Shown piece after piece: positions 58,006 through 64,000 of a stretch of DNA of 64,000 bases. The position numbers and the translations under genes are program-made. A model generated the notes under the pieces. The model was not told the origin of the DNA and made no database searches. It saw only the letters and a list, made by a program, of their open reading frames with translations. Source of the stretch: Streptomyces sp. B21-105 (GTDB lineage: Bacteria; Actinomycetota; Actinomycetes; Streptomycetales; Streptomycetaceae). Numbering within the stretch: the stretch's first letter is position 1; each line of letters opens with the position of its first letter. The stretch spans positions 2,170,001-2,234,000 of the forward strand of contig NZ_JARUMJ010000001.1 in assembly GCF_036898465.1 (NCBI RefSeq), read 5' to 3'.

Positions 58006-59274
58006 ATGATCCACCCCATGGACCAGCCGCCCCAGCCCGAGCCCGAGCTTCCGCCCCAACCCCTGCCCCAGCCGGAGGCCGGGCCGGAGCCCCTGCCCCT
58101 CGAGGGTCTCGTCGTGGTCGCCGTCGAGCAGGCCGTCGCGGCGCCCTTCGCCACCCGGCAGCTCGCCGATCTCGGCGCACGGGTGATCAAGGTGGAGCGG
58201 ATCGACGGCGGGGACTTCGCACGCGGCTACGACACGGCCGCCGGCGGACTCGCCTCGCATTTCGTGTGGTGCAACCGGGGCAAGGAGTCGATCGCGCTGG
58301 ACCTGAAGCATCCGCGCGGCCTGGCCGTGCTGCGCCGGCTGATCGCCGGTGCGGACGTGTTCGTGCAGAACCTGGCGCAAGGGGCCGCGGCCCGGCTGGG
58401 CCTGGACGCGGCCACCCTGTGCGCGGCGCACCCGCGACTGGTCGCGGTCGACGTCTCCGGGTACGGCGCCGGCGGCCCGTACGCGGACAAACGGGCGTAC
58501 GACATGCTCGTGCAGTGCGAGGCGGGACTGGTGTCGGTGACCGGGACGCCCGGGCAGCCGGTGAAGGCGGGCATCCCGGCGGCGGACATCGCGGCGGGCG
58601 TGTACGCGTTCTCGGGGGTGCTGGCCGCGCTGGTGCGGCGGGGCACGACCGGGCGGGGCGGACCGGTGGAGGTGTCGATGCTGGAGTCGCTGGCGGAGTG
58701 GATGGGGCATCCGCTGCACCACACGATGCACGGGGGCGTCCCCCCGCGGCGCACCGGCCTCGCGCACGCGGTGATCGCGCCCTACGACGCCTACCCGACG
58801 GCGGACGGCGGACGGGTGCTGCTGTCGGTGCAGAACGACCGGGAGTGGCACCGGCTGGCCGAACAGGTCCTGGACCGGCACGAGTTGGGCACGGACCCGG
58901 CGTATGCGACGAACGCGGCACGGGTGGCGAACCGGGACGGCACCGACGCGCTGGTGGCGGAAGCGCTCGGCGCGCTGAGCGCCGACGAGGCGGTGGCGCG
59001 TCTGGAGGGCGCGGGCATCGCGTGTGCCCGACTGAGGGATCTGTCCGAGCTGGCGGAGCATCCGCAGCTGGCGGCCCGCGAGCGGTGGCGGGAGGTGGGG
59101 ACGCCGGTCGGGCCGCTGCGGGCGCTGCTGCCCCCGATCACACTGCCGGGCGGAACGGAGGCGCGGATGGGGGACGTGCCCGCGCTCGGGGAGCACACCG
59201 AAACAGTGCTGCGTGCCGCGGGGATGACGGACGAGGAGATCGCAGCGCTGCGCCGGGACGGTGTGACCGCCTGA
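58006..59274 (+). CDS. CaiB/BaiF-type (class III) CoA-transferase
   Basis: 422 residues. FATRQLADLGARVIKVER near residue 46, FVWCNRGKESIALDLKHP near 86, AYDMLVQCEAGLVSVTG near 165 with the catalytic Asp, and GGPVEVSMLESLAEWM near 220 define the family. It transfers CoA between organic acids. An N-terminal Pro/Glu/Gln-rich leader (PQPEPELPPQPLPQPEAG) is unusual. A second ATG lies at 58018. The gene starts 72 bases after the specificity-domain gene. Confidence 0.92.
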   Translation: MIHPMDQPPQPEPELPPQPLPQPEAGPEPLPLEGLVVVAVEQAVAAPFATRQLADLGARVIKVERIDGGDFARGYDTAAGGLASHFVWCNRGKESIALDLKHPRGLAVLRRLIAGADVFVQNLAQGAAARLGLDAATLCAAHPRLVAVDVSGYGAGGPYADKRAYDMLVQCEAGLVSVTGTPGQPVKAGIPAADIAAGVYAFSGVLAALVRRGTTGRGGPVEVSMLESLAEWMGHPLHHTMHGGVPPRRTGLAHAVIAPYDAYPTADGGRVLLSVQNDREWHRLAEQVLDRHELGTDPAYATNAARVANRDGTDALVAEALGALSADEAVARLEGAGIACARLRDLSELAEHPQLAARERWREVGTPVGPLRALLPPITLPGGTEARMGDVPALGEHTETVLRAAGMTDEEIAALRRDGVTA

Positions 59275-59318
59275 GCGCGGGACTCAAGCCGGACGGGCGG
59301 GCCGGACGAGCCGGACGG

Positions 59319-59600
59319 TCAGTGCTTGTGCCCGCCGAACAGCGAGCGGCGCAGGCGGCGCAGGGGAGCGAAGAGCGAGACCCGGCTCACCCGTGCCCGC
59401 ACCGTCCTCGAACCGGCGTCCTGCACCGGCTCACGGGCCGTCAGCTCCCGCATGAGCGAGGTCGCCTCGAGCGTCTCGCGCTGCGGAATGGCGGGACCCG
59501 CCAGTACCGAGAGATGTCGGTCCAGCCGCGAACTGGTCGCGCTGCTCCCGCAGGTGATCGCGGGGACCCTCGCCCTGCTGTGCATCGTTATCTGTTCCAT
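59319..59600 (-). CDS. Small basic protein of unknown function
   Basis: 93 residues. Ser/Arg/Thr-rich with no membrane helix; a Leu/Arg-rich C-terminus (LFAPLRRLRRSLFGGHKH). Start ATG at 59600 was chosen because the upstream codons read like non-coding leader. It looks like a conserved small streptomycete protein I cannot name. Confidence 0.55.
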   Translation of the reverse strand: MEQITMHSRARVPAITCGSSATSSRLDRHLSVLAGPAIPQRETLEATSLMRELTAREPVQDAGSRTVRARVSRVSLFAPLRRLRRSLFGGHKH

Positions 59601-59726
59601 GTCACTCCCCACCCGTACGAGTCCACCCGGCCCGGGCAGGGTAACCCTATCGCCCCGTCGCGGCACACATGTATCGAGCTCACAGGATTCACCTTCCCCG
59701 TAAGGGGGTTGACGACGCCTCCGCGA

Positions 59727-60545
59727 TCACTCTCCGAATCCAACCGATTTCAGGGTGAGTTGGACAACCGGTTGTGTAGTGGGTTGCGGCGATCCCCCGT
59801 CGGGCTCGACGGTCACAGCGAGTGACGTCGCGGCCTTGTCGAGGCCGGTGGCGACCAAGGGCGTGTCGCTCGCGAAGAGTCCCAGGGAGCGTGGTTGCGC
59901 GCCGGGGCGCATGAGCCACAGCTGGTGCACCTGCCCGGTCGGGAGATCGCCGTATCCGCTCAAGGTCACGATCGCCTGGCCGTCGGCAGCGGAAGCGATC
60001 ACTCCGATATTGCGGCCCCGAGCGTCCCGCCCGGTGCTCGACCGGGCGTCGGGAGCTGCGAGAACGTGGGCGATGTCACGTGCCTGGGCGCGCTCGGCGT
60101 TCAGTTCGTCGCGGGCGCGGTCGGCCTGGACGGCGAACAGCGAGGCGACGACGAGGGCCGCGGCGGCGGTGGCCGTCGCGAACGGCACGAACAGCGGGCG
60201 GCGCGCCCGGGGCGCTCGGGAGCGTTTGGGCGGTGGCTGTGTGCCCCAGACGTGCGGGGGCAGTTGGGGCGCGTGCTCCCGGACCGGGGCGCGCGAGGCC
60301 TCCTGCGGGGTTCTCTGCACCGCCGCCAGCACCCGGTCGCGCAGCGCGGCAGGCGGTGGGGCCGCGGTCGACCAGGCGAGCCGGACGGCGTCCTCGGTCA
60401 GCGCCCGCACCTCGGCGGCGCAGCGTTCGCAGCTCTTCAGATGCTTGTCGAAGCGGCGCCGCTCGTCCCCCTCGAGGGCGTCGAGCGCGTAGGGGGCGGC
60501 CAGCGAGTGAAGATCCTCCCGGCGGAAGATCCCGCGGATGCTCAT
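59727..60545 (-). CDS. RskA-like anti-sigma factor
   Basis: 272 residues. The N-terminal zinc anti-sigma motif has His-x3-Cys-x2-Cys in HLKSCERC near residues 34-41. One membrane helix follows at about 124-143 (PFATATAAAALVVASLFAV). The outer part (about 150-270) is the RskA C-domain, with GQAIVTLSGYGDLPTGQVHQ and LWLMRPG. It holds the sigma factor at the membrane and releases it after proteolysis. Its ATG overlaps the sigma stop in ATGA. Confidence 0.9.
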   Translation of the reverse strand: MSIRGIFRREDLHSLAAPYALDALEGDERRRFDKHLKSCERCAAEVRALTEDAVRLAWSTAAPPPAALRDRVLAAVQRTPQEASRAPVREHAPQLPPHVWGTQPPPKRSRAPRARRPLFVPFATATAAAALVVASLFAVQADRARDELNAERAQARDIAHVLAAPDARSSTGRDARGRNIGVIASAADGQAIVTLSGYGDLPTGQVHQLWLMRPGAQPRSLGLFASDTPLVATGLDKAATSLAVTVEPDGGSPQPTTQPVVQLTLKSVGFGE

Positions 60546-61084
60546 ACGGCGCCTCCCAGGCAGTCGCGCAGCCGCGTGAGTCCGTCGCGCATCCGAGTCT
60601 TGACCGTACCCAGCGGCAACGACAACCGGTCGGCCACCTCACGGTAGGTGTAGCCGTCGTAGTAGGCGAGGGTGACGGACTGCCGCTGAAGCGCCGTCAG
60701 GCGGTCGAGGCAGCGGCGCACCCACTCGCGTTCCAGTCCGGCCTCGACCTCCTCCGTCACCTGGTCGAAGGCGGGGTCGTGGTAGCGGCGTCCCTCACGC
60801 TGCTCGCGGTCCACGGCGGCGCGGGCGCTGCGCACCCGGTCGACGGCACGGCGGTGCGCGAGGGTGAGGATCCAGGAGAGGGCGCTGCCGCGGCTCGGGT
60901 CGAAGCGGCCGGCGGAGCGCCAGGCCTCCAGGAGGACCTCCTGCGCGACCTCCTCCGACTGCGCGGGGTCCCGGACGACCCGCCGGACGAGCCCGAACAC
61001 CGGCCCGGACACCAGGCCGTAGAGCTGTTCGAAGGCTTTCTGGTCGCCTCCCGCCACGAGCACCAGAAGCTCGTCCGCCTCCAT
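60542..61084 (-). CDS. sigK: ECF sigma factor, SigK-like
   Basis: 180 residues. Region 2 (about 22-90; FEQLYGLVSGPVFGLVRRVV, then AEEVAQEV-type EEVAQEVLLEAW) and region 4 (about 120-172; LTALQRQSVTLAYYDGYTYR, then EVADRLSLPLGTVKTRMRDG) are complete. The ATG at 61084 follows AAGGGGGAC. It is coupled by ATGA to the RskA gene. It is divergent from the DUF4331 gene, which has a promoter resembling the mycobacterial SigK consensus. Confidence 0.9.
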   Translation of the reverse strand: MEADELLVLVAGGDQKAFEQLYGLVSGPVFGLVRRVVRDPAQSEEVAQEVLLEAWRSAGRFDPSRGSALSWILTLAHRRAVDRVRSARAAVDREQREGRRYHDPAFDQVTEEVEAGLEREWVRRCLDRLTALQRQSVTLAYYDGYTYREVADRLSLPLGTVKTRMRDGLTRLRDCLGGAV

Positions 61085-61227
61085 GCCGTCCCCCTTCCTG
61101 CGGCCGCCGCAACCTGGCCGCCCCGTCACACCCGGCATCCGCAACGCACACACCTCCGGGGAGGGGGTACGGATGTGAGCGCCGAAAACGCGGGTGAGCA
61201 GGAAATAAAAAGTTTTTTGGTTTCGAC

Positions 61228-61256
61228 CAATCCGAACCGCCCCTCCGCTCCGTATC
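61228..61256 (+). promoter_or_regulatory. SigK-like promoter before the DUF4331 gene
   Basis: CAATCC (61228-61233) and CCGTATC (61250-61256) are separated by exactly 16 bases. Mycobacterial SigK promoters, as I recall, are CCATCC-N16/17-CCGAATY. The start point would be near 61262, 33 bases before the ATG at 61295. Confidence 0.55.
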
Positions 61257-61294
61257 ACTGTCCGTCAGGCAACTTGGCACAGAGGACGGACGGC

Positions 61295-62800
61295 ATGACA
61301 GCTATCTCCAGGAGCGGCAACGGACGCAGGAGCGTCGCGACCCTCATATGCGGTGCGTTGGCCGCCGGGGGGCTCGCAGCCGCCGGCGCCGCCACGCTGG
61401 CACCGGGGGCCGCTTACGCCTCCAGCCACCGTGAGGCTCCTCTCATCTCGGGGACGCCGCAGTACGACAACACCGATGTCTACGCGTTCGTCAGTCCCGA
61501 CCACGCGGACACGACGACGATCGTCGCCAACTGGATCCCGTTCGAGGAGCCGGCCGGCGGGCCGAACTTCTTCCCGTTCGCCGAGGACGCCCAGTACGAC
61601 CTGCACATCGACAACAACGGTGACGCGAAGGAGGACCTGACCTTCCGTTACACGTTCAAGACGCACACGAAGAACAAGAAGACCTTCCTCTACAACACCG
61701 GTGCCGTCGACAGTCTGAACGACCCCGACCTGAACGTCACGCAGACGTACGACCTCGAGCTGATCAAGCTGAAGAAGGGGAAGGTCCAGCACAAGACGAA
61801 AATCGCTGACGACGTGCCGGTGGCGCCGTCGAACGTCGGCAAGGCCTCGATGCCGAACTACAAGAAGCTGCGCGACCAGGCGATCTACAAGCTGCCCAAC
61901 GGCGCGAAGACCTTCGCCGGCCAGGCCGACGACCCGTTCTTCCTGGACCTGCGCGTCTTCGACCTGCTGTACGGCGGTGACCTCTCCGAGGTCGGCAACG
62001 ACACGCTCAAGGGCTACAACGTCAACTCGATCGCGCTCCAGGTCCCGAGCGACATGATCACCGAGCACAAGAACCAGCCGATCGTCGGCATCTGGTCGAC
62101 CACCCAGCGCGAGAACGCCGAGGGCTACTACACGCAGGTCTCCCGTCTGGGCAGCCCGCTGGTCAACGAGGTCGTCAACCCGATCAAGGACAAGGACCGG
62201 TTCAACGCGTCCCAGCCGAAGGACGACGGCCAGTTCCTGAAGAACGTCACCAACCCCGAGCTGCCCAAGCTCATCGAGGCGATCTACAAGATCAAGGCGC
62301 CGGCCGAGCCGCGCAACGACCTCGTCGACGTGTTCCTGAAGGGCGTCAAGGGCCTCAACCAGCCGCCGTACGTGACGCCGTCGGAGGAACTGCGCCTCAA
62401 CACCTCCATCAAGCCGGCCGCCAGCCCCAAGCGGCTCGGCGTCCTGGACGGCGACAACGCGGGCTTCCCGAACGGCCGTCGCCTCACCGACGACGTCATC
62501 GACGCCTCGCTGCAGGTCGTCGAGGGTGAGCTGGTCGGCGCCAAGAACGACCTGGGCGACGCCGTCGACAAGAACGACAAGGAATTCGAGAAGGCCTTCC
62601 CGTACGTGGCGCTGCCGACCGAGGGCTCGCGCGGCGCGGCCGCCAAGAGCGGCGACGTCCGCAGCCAGCTCGGCGACGCCCTCACCGGCTCGGAGAGCAA
62701 CACCGCGCTGATCGCCTCCTCCGCGGGCGCCGGCGCGGCGGGCATCCTCCTCATCGGCGGCGGCCTGATGTGGTGGCGCGGGCGGCGGCGGGCCTACTAG
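61295..62800 (+). CDS. Secreted, membrane-anchored DUF4331 protein
   Basis: 501 residues. A signal peptide covers about residues 1-41 (ATLICGALAAGGLAAAGAAT, cleavage near AYASS). The DUF4331 opening SSHREAPLISGTPQYDNTDV is at 42-62. A C-terminal membrane helix (ALIASSAGAGAAGILLIGGG) and RGRRRAY tail anchor it outside. An LPTEG appears near 448 but is too far from the helix to be a sorting signal. Function unknown. The gene is divergent from sigK-rskA and followed by a terminator and the TPR gene. Confidence 0.88.
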   Translation: MTAISRSGNGRRSVATLICGALAAGGLAAAGAATLAPGAAYASSHREAPLISGTPQYDNTDVYAFVSPDHADTTTIVANWIPFEEPAGGPNFFPFAEDAQYDLHIDNNGDAKEDLTFRYTFKTHTKNKKTFLYNTGAVDSLNDPDLNVTQTYDLELIKLKKGKVQHKTKIADDVPVAPSNVGKASMPNYKKLRDQAIYKLPNGAKTFAGQADDPFFLDLRVFDLLYGGDLSEVGNDTLKGYNVNSIALQVPSDMITEHKNQPIVGIWSTTQRENAEGYYTQVSRLGSPLVNEVVNPIKDKDRFNASQPKDDGQFLKNVTNPELPKLIEAIYKIKAPAEPRNDLVDVFLKGVKGLNQPPYVTPSEELRLNTSIKPAASPKRLGVLDGDNAGFPNGRRLTDDVIDASLQVVEGELVGAKNDLGDAVDKNDKEFEKAFPYVALPTEGSRGAAAKSGDVRSQLGDALTGSESNTALIASSAGAGAAGILLIGGGLMWWRGRRRAY

Positions 62801-62815
62801 GCCCTCCCCTCGAGC

Positions 62816-62846
62816 GGGCCGGGGAGAATCCTGCGCTCCCCGGCCC
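62816..62846 (+). terminator. Hairpin after the DUF4331 gene
   Basis: GGGCCGGGGAG (62816-62826) and CTCCCCGGCCC (62836-62846) are exact inverse copies with a 9-base loop, 15 bases after the stop. Transcription of the TPR gene may therefore need its own promoter or read-through. Confidence 0.75.
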
Positions 62847-62917
62847 TGCCCCACCGACTGGCGCGGCCCGCGTACTCATCCCCCACGGCGCGGGCCGCGC
62901 CACCCCCACACCCCCAC

Positions 62918-62981
62918 ACCGGCAGACCGGCAGACCGGCAGACCGGCAGACCGGCAGACCGAACCACCGGCAGACCGAACC
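62918..62981. repeat. 8-bp tandem repeat ACCGGCAG/ACCGAACC
   Basis: Eight consecutive 8-bp units: five ACCGGCAG, then ACCGAACC, ACCGGCAG, ACCGAACC. They lie between the terminator and the ribosome site of the TPR gene. Such runs vary in copy number between strains. Confidence 0.9.
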
Positions 62982-63004
62982 ACCCAGGCGACCTAGGAGA
63001 GGGC

Positions 63005-64000
63005 ATGTCCCCGCGGACGAACGACGGCGAGCGCGAGCAGCCCGGGCAACCGGACTCCGGCCGGCCGACGCCAAAGGCCCGGCACGCCACGAGCGGGGAC
63101 CACGTGCCCGAGACGGAGACCGGGACCACCGGGGCCTCCGGGACCACCGGGGCCTCCGGGACCACCGGCTCTGCATCCGGCGCCGAAGCGGAAGAGACCG
63201 AAACCGCAACCGAAACGGGCGAGCCCACCGAGCCCGCCCGACCCACGCCCGCCGAAGCCCGCGAGGCCACCGAGCCCGCCCGCCCGACAGCGCCGGAGCC
63301 GGCCGTCGGCGATGTGCGGGTCGCCGCCGTGCGGCGGGTGGGCGCGGCGGGCCGTCGCTGGCGGGCCGTGCACCTCGGGGCGTGCGCCGCCATGCTGGCC
63401 GTCGCGCTCACCGCCGGGGCGGTCGCGCTCGGGGCGGCGCACGAACAGCGCGGGATGCCCGTGGCGGCGGCCGCGGCGGTCTCCCCCGGGCTGCTCGCCG
63501 GGGGCGACCTCGACGCGAGCATCACCGCCCTGCAGGCCCATCTGCGCGCCCAGCCCCGCGACTTCGGCGGCTGGGCCACCCTCGGGCTCGCCTACGTCGA
63601 GCAGGCCCGCACCAAGGGCGACCCCTCCCGCTACCCGCAGGCCGAACAGGCCCTCGAGCGGTCCCTGGCCCTGCGCGCCGACAACGACCAGGCCCTGGCC
63701 GGCCGGGCCGCCCTCGCCGCCGCGCGCCACGACTTCGCCGGCGCCCTGTCCTTCGCCGACCGAACACTGAAGCAGAACCCCTACAACGAACGCGCCCTGA
63801 GCTCCCGGATCGACGCCCTGGTCGAGCTCGGCCGCTACGACGACGCCGACGCCGCGGTCTGCACCGCCGACCGACGGCGGCCCGGGGTACCGGTGTTCAC
63901 CCGCTACGCCTACGTCCACGAACTGCGCGGGGACGTCACCACCGCCCGCCGTGTCCTGGACCGGGCGCTGGCCGCGTCCAGTTCGCCCGGCGACATCGCC
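63005..64000 (+). CDS. Membrane-anchored TPR protein, cut by the window edge
   Basis: The open frame starts at an ATG after AGGAGAGG and runs off the end (332 codons visible). Residues 1-105 are Glu/Thr/Pro-rich with tripled GTTGAS repeats. One hydrophobic helix lies at about 123-143 (LGACAAMLAVALTAGAVALG), followed by TPR-like helices outside or inside (WATLGLAYVEQARTKGDPS, then ALERSLALRADNDQALAGRA). It follows the DUF4331 gene and may share its SigK-like control (inference). The C-terminus is unseen. Confidence 0.8.
   Translation, partial: MSPRTNDGEREQPGQPDSGRPTPKARHATSGDHVPETETGTTGASGTTGASGTTGSASGAEAEETETATETGEPTEPARPTPAEAREATEPARPTAPEPAVGDVRVAAVRRVGAAGRRWRAVHLGACAAMLAVALTAGAVALGAAHEQRGMPVAAAAAVSPGLLAGGDLDASITALQAHLRAQPRDFGGWATLGLAYVEQARTKGDPSRYPQAEQALERSLALRADNDQALAGRAALAAARHDFAGALSFADRTLKQNPYNERALSSRIDALVELGRYDDADAAVCTADRRRPGVPVFTRYAYVHELRGDVTTARRVLDRALAASSSPGDIA

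Noticed and set aside
61085..61227. A SigK-type promoter for sigK itself on the minus strand
   Set aside because: ACATCC is present on that strand but no CCGAATY-like -10 follows at 16-17 bases.
62635..62660. An LPXTG-like sorting signal (LPTEG) in the DUF4331 protein
   Set aside because: It lies about 35 residues before the membrane helix and the residue order is wrong.
62918..62981. A CRISPR array
   Set aside because: The units are 8 bases with no spacers, and no cas genes are present.

Overview
The window reads as chromosomal DNA of a Streptomyces or a very close actinomycete. GC content is very high, third positions are almost all G or C, GTG starts are common, and ribosome sites are GGAGG-like. 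The gene families and their order (chaplin start, M20 peptidase, gluconate genes, SoxR, MaoC, HmgA) recall the S. coelicolor region around SCO1674-SCO1715. That synteny is from memory and was not searched.

Layout. 1-1801: start of a chaplin H-like gene running off the left edge, an M20 peptidase and tRNA-Leu(GAG). 1802-7710: an accessory, partly decayed patch that follows the tRNA. It holds two perfect hairpins, a VapBC-like pair with a candidate operator, an EcsC protein overlapping a Cys-rich unknown, an IS4-type transposase scrap, an ATPase/XRE/DUF397 regulatory set around a perfect inverted repeat, and a frameshifted DUF499 remnant abutting another gene fragment. 8209-13508: a Pls/PosA-type single-module peptide synthetase overlapping an M1 aminopeptidase. 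13865-19215: YchJ-like protein and the gluconate/idonate locus (gntR, gntK, gntP, idnO, idnD). 19240-23394: Mo-cofactor oxidoreductase with cytochrome b, EamA-like protein, Nudix, two DUF202 proteins.

23456-31798: quinone oxidoreductase, then acyl-CoA metabolism (APH-like kinase with acyl-CoA dehydrogenase; SDR with AMP ligase) and a TetR regulator. Sites sharing CATACCGACYGGT precede both operons. 31821-36900: secreted penicillin-acylase-type hydrolase, a zinc-ribbon unknown, and a DraRnl-type RNA ligase. The ligase leader contains the exact complement of a tRNA 5' end (acceptor strand, U8-A9, D-arm), the most unusual signal in the window. 37066-45977: SoxR, MaoC hydratase, a second TetR, YiaA-like protein, acyl-CoA dehydrogenase, a TetR gene with two single-base frameshifts, ArsR, EamA, and an aldehyde/alcohol dehydrogenase operon. 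Two more pairs of matching operators link these genes.

46102-53733: class F sortase with a candidate surface substrate, MFS and CitMHS citrate transporters, a molybdopterin oxidoreductase and a TetR. 53798-59600: lipoprotein, homogentisate dioxygenase with a GntR regulator, a free-standing type ISP recognition domain, a CoA-transferase and a small unknown. 59727-64000: SigK/RskA-like sigma and anti-sigma pair, divergent from a secreted DUF4331 protein that has a SigK-like promoter, then a TPR protein cut by the right edge.
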